A stretch of DNA of 64,000 nt from Aureimonas sp. AU20. GTDB taxonomy: Bacteria; Pseudomonadota; Alphaproteobacteria; Rhizobiales; Rhizobiaceae. Location of the stretch: contig NZ_CP006367.1 in the NCBI RefSeq assembly GCF_001442755.1, positions 1,426,001 to 1,490,000 on the forward strand. Reading direction: 5' to 3'. Both the position numbers and the translations under genes were made by a program. The number at the start of each line of letters is the position of its first letter. The stretch's first letter is position 1. Below, piece by piece: positions 56,588 through 64,000 of the stretch. Under the pieces are notes generated by a model. It made no database searches. It was not told where the DNA came from and worked only from the letters and a program-made list of their open reading frames with translations.

Positions 56588-57112
56588 CTACCAGATATTG
56601 CAGCGGTGCCGGTATCCGTCGTTGCCGATATAGGTGTCGGTGCGCGCATCGTAGGAGCGATACCGGTCGAAACACGCGTCCACGTGGGCTTGGCGCGAGC
56701 CGTCGCGATAGTCCCGCGTGTTGGTGCCATAGTCGTCGTAGTAGCGCGCCTGTCTCGGCCCACGATACACCGGGCGGGCCGGAACCGTGTCCTCGTAGCT
56801 CGGCGGGGCGACGCCATAGGCGGGGTAGGATGGGCGCTGCGGCGGGTAATAGGTCGGGGGAGCCTGCTGGGGCTGCGACAGGGCCGAGCCCAGAAGCGCG
56901 CCGGCGGCGAGCCCCAGCGCACCGCCCAGAAGCGCGTCGCCGGCATTGATCCGGTTGTGGTGCCGGCGCTGCGGGGGATAGTAGCCCGGAGGCGGCGGAG
57001 GCGGGGCGGGCTGGCCGATATAGCCCGGCCCGTTGTCCCAGGCCTGGGCCTCAGCAGTGCCAAGGCTCGTCGCCAGCGTGCAGGCGGTGAGGACGGCAAG
57101 AAGAATACGCAT
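56588..57112 (-). CDS. BA14K-like secreted protein
   Basis: The 174-residue protein has a signal peptide (ILLAVLTACTLATSLGTAEAQA), a proline/tyrosine-rich middle, a short glycine-zipper-like hydrophobic stretch (GGALGLAAGALLGSAL) and the C-terminal motif ACFDRYRSYDARTDTYIGNDG with a terminal cysteine. That motif is typical of the BA14K family, first known as a Brucella immunoreactive protein with lectin-like behaviour. GGAG precedes the ATG at 57112. Exact function is unknown. A paralogue follows upstream. Confidence 0.8.
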   Translation of the reverse strand: MRILLAVLTACTLATSLGTAEAQAWDNGPGYIGQPAPPPPPPGYYPPQRRHHNRINAGDALLGGALGLAAGALLGSALSQPQQAPPTYYPPQRPSYPAYGVAPPSYEDTVPARPVYRGPRQARYYDDYGTNTRDYRDGSRQAHVDACFDRYRSYDARTDTYIGNDGYRHRCNIW

Positions 57113-57258
57113 GGTTGCGAACTCCAGAGCGACGGATGCGCCGCCCTTCGGGCTCCCGGACCATCCGAGGTCTCGAAGCGGCTTTGTTGCGTTCATCATT
57201 AGCGGCGCCATCCTGAACGACGGCTGAATGTCATTCCGGCAATTGATGCGGTCGCGGC

Positions 57259-57291
57259 AAAAGAAAAGGGGCCGGCTGCGCGCCGATCCCC
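57259..57291 (-). terminator. Probable terminator of the second BA14K-like gene
   Basis: The leftward RNA can form GGGG-AU-CGGC / GCCG-G-CCCC around a short loop (57268-57291), followed by TTTTCTTTT (complement of 57259-57267). Confidence 0.6.
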
Positions 57292-57314
57292 ATCATGCAT
57301 GAGCCTTAAGCCGA

Positions 57315-57743
57315 TCAGAGGCGGCAGATGCGGCGCTCGCCCGCGCTGTTGGCGACATAGGTGTTGGTACGCGGATCGTAGGTGCGGTAGCGCGCGGCGC
57401 AGCGGGCGACCTGATCGCGGCTCACCGCCGCGCCGCCCTGGGCATTGCCGGCCGCCGCCGCGCCGAGCGCCGCGCCGGCCGCGAGGCCGAAAATCGTCGC
57501 CGCTGTGGAATCGCGGCGGTCGCGGTAGTTGTCGCGATACCAGCGATTGTAGCGGCGGTCGTCCCAACGCCGGGCATCGCGCCGGAATTCGCGGCAGTCG
57601 CGCGCGCCTGGGTTGCGGGCGCAGAAGCGCTCCACGAACCGCTGCCGCTCCCGGAAGCTCTGCGCCTCGGCGGGCGCGCTGAAGGTGACGCTGCCGGTTC
57701 CCAAAACCACGAGGGCCATAAAGACCTGACTGAAACGACGCAT
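57315..57743 (-). CDS. BA14K-like secreted protein, second copy
   Basis: The 142-residue protein has a signal peptide (VFMALVVLGTGSVTFSAPAEAQ), an Arg/Asp/Tyr-rich stretch, a glycine-rich hydrophobic segment (FGLAAGAALGAAAAG) and the C-terminal motif CAARYRTYDPRTNTYVANSAG ending in a cysteine. It shares its C-terminal motif with the gene at 56588-57112 but little else. AGGGAGC precedes the ATG. An EcfG-type promoter with ideal spacing lies 81 bp upstream, so stress induction is likely. Confidence 0.82.
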   Translation of the reverse strand: MRRFSQVFMALVVLGTGSVTFSAPAEAQSFRERQRFVERFCARNPGARDCREFRRDARRWDDRRYNRWYRDNYRDRRDSTAATIFGLAAGAALGAAAAGNAQGGAAVSRDQVARCAARYRTYDPRTNTYVANSAGERRICRL

Positions 57744-57823
57744 GACAAATTGCTCCCTTTGAAATGAACCGGCCCGTCGGGCAAAGCGCCCTTGAGGGAT
57801 GACGGACATCCGAATGCGAGGCC

Positions 57824-57849
57824 AACGCGCCTCGCTTCCGTCCCGTTCC
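57824..57849 (-). promoter_or_regulatory. EcfG-type general stress promoter
   Basis: On the leftward strand GGAAC (57845-57849) is followed after exactly 17 nt by CGTT (57824-57827), a full match to the alphaproteobacterial EcfG consensus. It lies upstream of the second BA14K-like gene. Confidence 0.75.
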
Positions 57850-57953
57850 GACCGGTGATGGAGAAAGCAAGTTAGGCTTATTGATATGAACGCGGCCTGA
57901 ACGGGCTGCGACGTCCCGCCACGGCAGGGACCGGTGGAAAAGCCCCAAACGCC

Positions 57954-59231
57954 ATGGCCGGAACGAAGAGTGAACGCTATCTCTGGCCCATGGCCAAGAT
58001 GACATTGATGGACAAGCTCGCGATCCTCAGCGACGCGGCGAAATACGATGCATCCTGCGCCTCGAGCGGCACGACGCGTCGCGACTCGATGAGGAGCGGT
58101 GGAATCGGCTCCACGGAAGGCTCGGGCATCTGCCACGCCTATGCGCCGGACGGGCGATGCATCTCGCTGCTCAAGATCCTGATGACGAACTTCTGCATCT
58201 ACGACTGCGTCTACTGCGTGAACCGCTCCTCCTCGAACGTCGCCCGGGCGCGCTTCACGGTGGAGGAGGTGGTGAAGCTCACCATGGCCTTCTACAAGCG
58301 CAATTATATCGAGGGCCTGTTCCTCTCCTCGGGCATCATCCGAAGCTCCGACCATACGATGGAGGAGATGGTCCGCATCGCCCGCAAGCTGCGGATGGAG
58401 GAGAACTTCTCCGGCTACATCCATCTCAAGACCATTCCCGACGCGGCGCCCCGGCTGATCGAGGAGGCCGGCCTCTTCGCCGACCGCCTGTCGATCAATA
58501 TCGAGCTGCCGACCGACGTCGCCCTGGAGAGCCTGGCGCCCGAGAAGAAGCCGCGCGACATCCGCCGCTCCATGGGCCACCTGCGCATGAAGATCGACGA
58601 GGGCAAAGGCGAGGCGCGGGATCGGATCAAGCCGCCGCGCTTCGCGCCGGGCGGCCAGTCCACGCAGATGATCGTCGGCGCCGACGGCGCGGACGACGAG
58701 ACGATCCTCACCCGGTCGGAAAATCTCTACGGCAACTACCGGCTGCGCCGGGTCTACTATTCCGCCTTCTCGCCCATTCCCGACGCCTCGAACCGGCTGC
58801 CGTCCGCCAAGCCACCGCTGATGCGCGAGCACCGCTTGTATCAGGCGGACTGGCTCATGCGCTTCTATGGGTTCGACCGAGACGAGATCGTCTCGGGCGG
58901 GGAGGGCGGGATGCTCGATCTCCAGATCGATCCCAAGCTCGCCTGGGCACTGCGCAACAGGGACAAGTTCCCGGTCGACGTGAACAAGGCGGACCGAGAC
59001 ATGCTCCTGCGCGTTCCCGGCCTCGGCACCCGCTCGGTGGACGCGATTCTCTCCTCGCGACGGCACCGCACGTTGCGACTCGACGATGTCGCCCGGCTCT
59101 GTCGCTCCATCGAAAAGCTGCGCCCGTTCGTCTGCACGTTGGATTGGACGCCGGGAACGCGACTGGACGGCGAAAATTTGCGTAGCCAACTAACGCGCAC
59201 GTCAAAGCCCGAGCAGCTCTCGCTTTTTTGA
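57954..59231 (+). CDS. Putative DNA modification/repair radical SAM protein
   Basis: This 425-residue protein matches the TIGR03916-type family: KLAILSDAAKYDASCASSG at the N-terminus, then the radical SAM cluster motif C81-x3-C85-x2-C88 (CIYDCVYC), and a C-terminal helix-hairpin-helix (VNKADRDMLLRVPGLGTRSVDAIL) for DNA binding. The family is usually encoded next to a uracil-DNA-glycosylase-like partner; none is adjacent here. Later in-frame starts (57990, 58002) would match the family start more closely. The reaction is unknown. Confidence 0.9.
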   Translation: MAGTKSERYLWPMAKMTLMDKLAILSDAAKYDASCASSGTTRRDSMRSGGIGSTEGSGICHAYAPDGRCISLLKILMTNFCIYDCVYCVNRSSSNVARARFTVEEVVKLTMAFYKRNYIEGLFLSSGIIRSSDHTMEEMVRIARKLRMEENFSGYIHLKTIPDAAPRLIEEAGLFADRLSINIELPTDVALESLAPEKKPRDIRRSMGHLRMKIDEGKGEARDRIKPPRFAPGGQSTQMIVGADGADDETILTRSENLYGNYRLRRVYYSAFSPIPDASNRLPSAKPPLMREHRLYQADWLMRFYGFDRDEIVSGGEGGMLDLQIDPKLAWALRNRDKFPVDVNKADRDMLLRVPGLGTRSVDAILSSRRHRTLRLDDVARLCRSIEKLRPFVCTLDWTPGTRLDGENLRSQLTRTSKPEQLSLF

Positions 59232-59465
59232 GAGAGTCCTGTAACCTGGGTTTACCTTTATCTCGGAATTTCAGTCTTCGCAGCGCGCGGAGGTTGCAGC
59301 TTTGTGGCGATGAATCACAATTTCGTCATGATCGCTGTATGAAACCCTGGGGTAGATGGGAACGTGGGTAGGCAACACGGGCGAATCCGGTCTAACGTCA
59401 TCCAGGCTGGGTGATCGATCGTCCTACTCGCAAATGTTGCATTTCCTGATAGGCCGAGACGGTAG

Positions 59466-59858
59466 ATGGTCGAGATGCAATATGGAGTTTCCGAGTTGAA
59501 GGCCGAACGCGATCCTATTGATGTGCAGGTGGGCGCGCGCTTGCGTTTGATCCGCACCTCCCGTCGCGTGTCCCTGGAAGAACTGGGGCGCCGGATCGGC
59601 GTGACCTACCAGCAGATTCAGAAATACGAGACCGGTGCCAACCGAATCAGCGCCAGCACGCTGTATCGAATCGCCAAGGCCTTCGAGACGAGCCCGATGT
59701 TCTTCTTCGAAGGGCTGGACGAGACCGAGGCATCCCGGCCCGTGGCGAGCCGCGAAACGCTGCAGTCCTCCATCGCGCTGTCGCGCATTCCCGATGTCGA
59801 GGTGCGCCATCGCCTGCGCGCGCTGATCGAGGCGCTGGACCCCGAAAGCGGTCGCTAA
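59466..59858 (+). CDS. XRE-family transcriptional regulator
   Basis: The 130-residue protein has a Cro/C1-type helix-turn-helix at about residues 22-76 (VGARLRLIRTSRRVSLEELGRRIGVTYQQIQKYETGANRIS). The C-terminal tail is short and lacks a sensor domain. Regulators of this form are common in Hyphomicrobiales. The 234 bp upstream include the near-palindrome GTAACCTGGGTTTAC (about 59240-59254), a possible operator. It has its own terminator. Confidence 0.88.
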   Translation: MVEMQYGVSELKAERDPIDVQVGARLRLIRTSRRVSLEELGRRIGVTYQQIQKYETGANRISASTLYRIAKAFETSPMFFFEGLDETEASRPVASRETLQSSIALSRIPDVEVRHRLRALIEALDPESGR

Positions 59859-59890
59859 GCGTTTTACTCGTCTTCTGAACACGCTATCCG

Positions 59891-59914
59891 AGCCGGCGCA
59901 TGCGCCGGCTTTTT
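59891..59914 (+). terminator. Intrinsic terminator of the XRE gene
   Basis: The 20-bp palindrome AGCCGGCGCATGCGCCGGCT is followed by four further T residues. It lies 32 bp past the XRE stop. Confidence 0.85.
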
Positions 59915-59923
59915 CGCGTGCCG

Positions 59924-61108
59924 TCACGCCGCCAGGGGCAGCGCGCGCTCGGTGAGCTCGACCCAGTAGGACGCGCCGACGCTCAGCGCCTCGTCGCAGA
60001 AGTCGTAACGCGGGTGGTGCAGCCCGGCGCTCGGCCCGTTGCCGATGAACAGGAACGCGCCCGGACGCTGCTCCAGCATGAAGGCGAAATCCTCGCCGCC
60101 CATCAAGGGCGGGATGGCGCGCCGCACATTCGCCTCGCCCACGATCTCCGCCGCGACGTCACCGCAGAAAGCCGCTTTTGCGGCGTCGTTGAGCGTCACG
60201 GGGTAGTTTCGGTTGTAGATCGTCTCGGCGGCAAGTCCATGCGCGCTGGCGATGCCGGCGGCGATCTCGCGAATGCGCGTTTCGGCGAAGCTCTGCGTTT
60301 CCAGCCGAAGCGAGCGCACCGTGCCCGACACGGTGGCGCCTTCGGGAATGACGTTGCGCGCGAAGCCCGAGTGGAACTGCGTCACCGACACGACCAGCGA
60401 ATCCAAGGGATCGACGTTGCGCGAGACGATCTGTTGCAGCGCCTGCACCAAGGCGGCTCCGGCCAAGATCGGGTCCCGCGTCTGATGCGGGATCGCGGCA
60501 TGCCCGCCGCGCCCGTCCAGCTGGATCGAGAATTCGTCGGTCGCGGCCATGATCGGCCCGGGATTGATGGCGAACGTGCCGACCGGCAGGCCCGGCAGAT
60601 TGTGCATTCCGTAGACTTCCTCGATGCCGAACCGCTCCAGAAGCCCGTCGTCGATCATCGCCTTGGCGCCTGCCCCGCCTTCTTCGGCCGGCTGGAACAC
60701 GAAGGCGACCGTGCCGGCGAAGCGGCGCGTGGCGCAAAGCTCGCGCGCGGCGCCCAGCAGCATGGCCATGTGCCCGTCATGGCCGCAGGCATGCATGGCG
60801 CCGGGGCGCTGCGAGGCATAGGCGACGCCCGTTTCCTCCACGATCGGCAGCGCGTCCATGTCGGCGCGCAGCGCGATCGTCCGCCCGGCTGCCTGTCCCT
60901 TCGCGCCCCCCACGCCCTTCGCGATGCCGACGACGCCGGTGCGTCCGATGCCGGTCGCCACCTCGTCGCAGCCGAACGCCCGCAGCTGGGCCGCGATGAA
61001 ACCCGCGGTGTCATGGACCTCGTAGAGAAGTTCGGGCATGGCATGGAGCGTCTGGCGCCAGGCGGCGAGGTCGGAAGCTGTGTCTTGAAGGCTCTGCGAA
61101 ACGGGCAT
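59924..61108 (-). CDS. M20 family amidohydrolase (hippurate hydrolase type)
   Basis: This 394-residue metallo-amidohydrolase cleaves N-acyl amino acids or similar amides. Metal-site motifs are ALRADMDALPI, MHACGHDGHMAMLLG and QPAEEGGAGA; PPLMGGEDFAFML is the C-terminal ligand segment. It is cytosolic with no signal peptide. Substrate cannot be told from sequence. It is monocistronic and divergent from the D,D-carboxypeptidase gene. Confidence 0.9.
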   Translation of the reverse strand: MPVSQSLQDTASDLAAWRQTLHAMPELLYEVHDTAGFIAAQLRAFGCDEVATGIGRTGVVGIAKGVGGAKGQAAGRTIALRADMDALPIVEETGVAYASQRPGAMHACGHDGHMAMLLGAARELCATRRFAGTVAFVFQPAEEGGAGAKAMIDDGLLERFGIEEVYGMHNLPGLPVGTFAINPGPIMAATDEFSIQLDGRGGHAAIPHQTRDPILAGAALVQALQQIVSRNVDPLDSLVVSVTQFHSGFARNVIPEGATVSGTVRSLRLETQSFAETRIREIAAGIASAHGLAAETIYNRNYPVTLNDAAKAAFCGDVAAEIVGEANVRRAIPPLMGGEDFAFMLEQRPGAFLFIGNGPSAGLHHPRYDFCDEALSVGASYWVELTERALPLAA

Positions 61109-61249
61109 GGGAAGTTCCGAGGGATGCCATAGAATGGCGACAAATGAACCTTCTTAAAAAGTTCGGCCTATCCTGACACGAGTCGGGTGCGGGTGCGAAG
61201 GGGCTGAAGCCTGCCGTTTCGCCGGTCGTGGGGAAAAGAGAGGACGAGG

Positions 61250-62455
61250 ATGCGGGCGAAGGCTCAGCTGCGGAGTTTCGTTCTGGCCGCGTTGTTGGCG
61301 GGCGCGCCGTTGGCCGGCGGCGCCATGGCCGCCAATACGATCGCGATCGATGTCGCGACCGGCAAGGTCCTGTCGCAGTCCAACGCCACGCAGCGCTGGT
61401 ATCCGGCCTCCACCACCAAGCTGATGACGGCCTATCTCGCGCTGAAGGCGCTGGAGGAGGGCAGCGTCCAGCTCGACACGCCCGTGGTGATGACGCGCGA
61501 CGCGGCGCGCCAGGCGCCCTCCAAGATGGGCTTTCCGCCCGGCTCCGTGATGCGGCTCGACGTGGCGCTGCGCATGATGCTGGTGAAATCGGCCAACGAC
61601 GTCGCCTATTCCATCGCCCAGACCTTGGGCGGCGGCTCGGTCGAGGTCTTCGTGGCCGCGATGAACCGCGCCGCGATCGACCTCGGAATGCAGGACACGC
61701 ATTACATCAATCCGAACGGCCTGCCGGGCGAGGGGCAATATTCCAGCGCCAAGGATCTCGGCATCCTGGGCGTCGCCATCCGCCGGCAGTTCCCCGCCTT
61801 TACCGACTATTTCTCCACCGAGGCGATCGCCGCCGGGCAGGCCGTGATGAAGAACGGCAATGGGCTCCTCGGCCGCTACAAGGGCGCGGACGGCATGAAG
61901 ACCGGCTATATCTGCGCGTCGGGCTTCAATCTCGTGGCCTCGGCCACCCGCGACAACCGCACGATCGTCGCCGTGGTGCTGGGTGCCGAGGGGCCGATCG
62001 TGCGCGAGAGGCTGGCGGCGGAGGTGATCGAGAACGGCTTCAACACCAATCCGCGCTCGATCCGGGAGACGGTGCAGGACCTGCCCCATTCCGAAGGGCC
62101 GCCCGCCGACATCAGCGCCGCGGTCTGCTCGGCCGCCGGGCGCACCCAGCGCGCCAACGAGCGCGAGAGCGAAGACACGCGCGCCGAGACCTTCGGCTCG
62201 CCCTATCTCACCGAGGTCACCCGCCCGCCGGCGAGCGTGCCGGTGGCGCTGGGCGGCGCGGCAGCCGGGCGCGGCTTCGACGCTGGCATTTCGATGATCG
62301 CCGCCTACGGCATTCCGATTCCGACGCCGCGCCCGACCGAAAGCGGCGAAGCGACCTCGCCCGAGCGGCGCGCGCTGGACGCCCGCCAAAACGCCATGCG
62401 GCCAGGCTCCGATCTTCTCGATACGGCCGATCGCGTCGCGGGGCGCGCGCCGTGA
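61250..62455 (+). CDS. D-alanyl-D-alanine carboxypeptidase (S11 family)
   Basis: The 401-residue penicillin-binding protein has a signal peptide (SFVLAALLAGAPLAGGAMA) and the three active-site motifs S54-T-T-K57, S114-A-N116 and K217-T-G219. It trims the terminal D-Ala of peptidoglycan stem peptides in the periplasm. GAGAGGACGAGG precedes the ATG. The C-terminal 130 residues are proline-rich without the usual PBP5 C-terminal amphipathic anchor. Its stop overlaps the GTG of the CobW-type gene. Confidence 0.93.
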   Translation: MRAKAQLRSFVLAALLAGAPLAGGAMAANTIAIDVATGKVLSQSNATQRWYPASTTKLMTAYLALKALEEGSVQLDTPVVMTRDAARQAPSKMGFPPGSVMRLDVALRMMLVKSANDVAYSIAQTLGGGSVEVFVAAMNRAAIDLGMQDTHYINPNGLPGEGQYSSAKDLGILGVAIRRQFPAFTDYFSTEAIAAGQAVMKNGNGLLGRYKGADGMKTGYICASGFNLVASATRDNRTIVAVVLGAEGPIVRERLAAEVIENGFNTNPRSIRETVQDLPHSEGPPADISAAVCSAAGRTQRANERESEDTRAETFGSPYLTEVTRPPASVPVALGGAAAGRGFDAGISMIAAYGIPIPTPRPTESGEATSPERRALDARQNAMRPGSDLLDTADRVAGRAP

Positions 62456-63624
62456 GCGCCGCGCAAGAGGCCGCGCCGGAAGCCATGTCCGGTCCGGTTC
62501 CCGTCACGGTGCTGACGGGCTTTCTCGGCGCCGGCAAGACGAGCTTTCTCAATCGGCTCCTTCGTGCGCCCGAAGCGCGCGACACGGCGGTGATCGTCAA
62601 CGAGTTCGGCGAGGTCGGGATCGACCATCTGCTTGTGGAGACGGCGCGCGACGGCGTGATCGAACTGGCCGACGGCTGCATCTGCTGCACTGTGCGCGGC
62701 GATCTCGTGGACACGCTGGCCGAGCTGGTGGACCGTGTACAGACCGGGCGCCTCGCGCCCTTTCGCCGTGTCGTGATCGAGACCACGGGTCTTGCCGATC
62801 CGACGCCGATCCTCGCCATGCTCATGGCCCATCCCGTGCTGCTCCAGCATTTCGCGCTGGACGGCGTGGTGACGCTGGTGGACGCGGTGACCGGGGCCGC
62901 CTCGCTCGCCGAGCGCGCGGAAGCGCAGCGGCAAGTCGCCTGCGCCGACCGGCTCCTCGTCACCAAGACCGATCTCGAAGCCGGTTGGAACGGGCTTCGC
63001 TCGGTGCTTGCCGCCCTCAACCCGCGCGCGCCGATCCGCGATGCGGCTGGGGCGGGCGCGGCGGATGTCTTCGGCTGCGGCCTGCTCGACCCGCAAACCC
63101 GCCAGGCCGACCTCCGGCGATGGATGGGCGAGGCCGCGCTCGATCATGGGCACGAGGGGCACGACCACCATCACCATCACGAGCACGTCTGCGGCCACGC
63201 CCATGGCGAGCCCTGCGACCACGAGAGCCATGCGCGGCCACATGCGCATGGCGCCGTCGCCTCCTTCTCGCTGGTTCACGACGCGCCGATCGCTTCTTCG
63301 GACTTGGAGGCGTTTCTCGACCTCCTGTTCATGCGGCAGGGCGACCGGCTGCTGCGCATGAAGGCGGTCGTGCGCCTGCGCGAGGACGAAGTGCGGCCGC
63401 TCGTCCTGCATGGCGTTCGAACCTATCTCCATCCGCCGGTGCGCCTGCCGGCCTGGCCAACGGGGGAGGCGCCGCGCTCGCGCCTCGTCCTGATCGGAGA
63501 CGGGCTGGACGAGCGGCTGGTGCGCGATCTCTTCGCCGCCTTCACCGGCGCGGCCCGCATCGACGCGCCGGACCGCGCCGCGCTTCTGGACAACCCGCTG
63601 GCGCTCGGCTCCCACACCTACTGA
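62452..63624 (+). CDS. CobW/COG0523-type GTP-binding metal chaperone
   Basis: The 390-residue G3E GTPase has Walker A GFLGAGKT (residues 23-30), the metal motif C76-x-C78-C79 (GCICCT), and a histidine-rich linker near residues 232-266 (several HxH and DHHHHHEH) before the C-terminal CobW_C domain. Such proteins deliver Zn, Co or similar metals to target enzymes. A GTG at 62452 overlaps the upstream stop by 4 nt; an ATG at 62485 is an alternative. No cobalamin gene is nearby. Confidence 0.92.
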   Translation: MSAAQEAAPEAMSGPVPVTVLTGFLGAGKTSFLNRLLRAPEARDTAVIVNEFGEVGIDHLLVETARDGVIELADGCICCTVRGDLVDTLAELVDRVQTGRLAPFRRVVIETTGLADPTPILAMLMAHPVLLQHFALDGVVTLVDAVTGAASLAERAEAQRQVACADRLLVTKTDLEAGWNGLRSVLAALNPRAPIRDAAGAGAADVFGCGLLDPQTRQADLRRWMGEAALDHGHEGHDHHHHHEHVCGHAHGEPCDHESHARPHAHGAVASFSLVHDAPIASSDLEAFLDLLFMRQGDRLLRMKAVVRLREDEVRPLVLHGVRTYLHPPVRLPAWPTGEAPRSRLVLIGDGLDERLVRDLFAAFTGAARIDAPDRAALLDNPLALGSHTY

Positions 63625-63935
63625 GGCGCGCTCGCCGGGCGTTCGCCCTTCGTGATCTCGAATCGCCAGCCACCGCCCTCAAGGGTTACGGGCGGCTCGG
63701 CCTCGTGGCCCTCCATTCGGCACAGATGCGCGAGATCGAGCGGGGCGAGCGGATCGTCGGCGAGGACGCTGAGCCGGCTGCCCGGTGCACGCCGGCTGAG
63801 CGCCTTCCTGGTGCGCAGGGCGGGCAGGGGGCATTTCAGGCCGCGCAGATCGAGCCGCCCGCAAAGATCGGTCTCGCCGCGTGCTGCGCCTTTGTTCGCC
63901 TCGGCACTCTTCCTATCTAAGCCTTCAGCCGTCAT
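63618..63935 (-). CDS. TusA-like sulfurtransferase family protein
   Basis: The 105-residue SirA/TusA-fold protein has the sulfur-carrying cysteine C35 in LKCPLPALRTRKAL. The N-terminal 25 residues are extra and hydrophilic. The start at 63935 avoids overlap with the divergent gene at 63964 and has GGGAGAG upstream; an ATG at 63965 is possible. Its 3' end overlaps the CobW-type gene by 7 bp. Confidence 0.85.
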   Translation of the reverse strand: MTAEGLDRKSAEANKGAARGETDLCGRLDLRGLKCPLPALRTRKALSRRAPGSRLSVLADDPLAPLDLAHLCRMEGHEAEPPVTLEGGGWRFEITKGERPASAPQ

Positions 63936-63963
63936 TCCCACCCACTCTCCCGAAGCGAACCCC

Positions 63964-64000
63964 ATGAGCGATTACTCGATCGACCCGCAGACCATCGTCG
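63964..64000 (+). CDS. Start of an unidentified gene, cut by the window
   Basis: An ATG opens MSDYSIDPQTIV and runs off the window. The ribosome site is weak (GAAGCGAA). The fragment is too short to identify. Confidence 0.4.
   Translation, partial: MSDYSIDPQTIV

Overview
The window is high-G+C, densely packed bacterial chromosome. It carries no phage, plasmid, integrase, CRISPR, rRNA or tRNA signal that I can see. Gene content and order point to an alphaproteobacterium of the order Hyphomicrobiales (Rhizobiales). The indicators are the pmbA/cysQ/DUF4170/DUF374/waaA/lpxK lipopolysaccharide operon, BA14K-type surface proteins, DUF2093 and DUF2585 proteins, a CIRCE-controlled groESL, GGAAC-N17-(C/G)GTT promoters of the EcfG general-stress type, and an IleRS with the alphaproteobacterial C-terminus. 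A family such as Aurantimonadaceae is possible, but I cannot fix it from this sequence.

Layout. (1) 1-5.8 kb: the 3' end of hisG, then a leftward series of doxX, fumC, csbD, a TauE/SafE exporter and groEL-groES, several with their own intrinsic terminators. (2) 6-13.1 kb, rightward: a TadG-like von Willebrand protein, then HAD hydrolase, ribF and ileS. (3) 13.3-24.7 kb: a lipoprotein, tadA, an RluB-type pseudouridine synthase with long repetitive basic extensions, rsmD, a catalytic/non-catalytic M16 peptidase pair, a patatin-like lipase flanked by intergenic palindromes, a bacterial topoisomerase IB and a Kef-type antiporter. (4) 24.8-30.4 kb: a tightly coupled operon ending in Kdo transferase (waaA) and lpxK. 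(5) 30.5-44.2 kb, leftward: DUF2093, mutL and a glycogen cluster transcribed pgi-glgP-glgC-glgA-pgm-DUF2585-glgX, with no branching enzyme in it. (6) 44.5-52.3 kb, leftward: a 75-residue protein and the TamA/TamB outer-membrane assembly pair; TamB is very long and contains five exact 303-bp repeat units. (7) 52.7-56.5 kb: a form II CO-dehydrogenase-like molybdenum hydroxylase (small-large-medium order). (8) 56.6-64 kb: two BA14K-like proteins, a radical SAM DNA-repair-type protein without its usual glycosylase partner, an XRE regulator, an M20 amidohydrolase, a D,D-carboxypeptidase, a CobW-type metal GTPase with a His-rich linker, and a TusA-like protein.

How the parts work together. Envelope biogenesis is a recurring theme (waaA/lpxK, TamAB, D,D-carboxypeptidase, BA14K and other secreted proteins). 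Carbon storage is the second: pgi and pgm connect the hexose phosphate pool to GlgC/GlgA synthesis and GlgP/GlgX breakdown. Stress response is the third: CIRCE on groESL and EcfG-like promoters on csbD and one BA14K gene.

No single dramatic new system stands out. The best leads are the DUF2585 membrane protein translationally coupled inside the glycogen operon, the orphan radical SAM protein, the expanded TamB, the two classes of intergenic inverted repeat (20.7 kb and 30.4 kb), and the EcfG-type promoters. All statements rest on reading the sequence; no database search was run.
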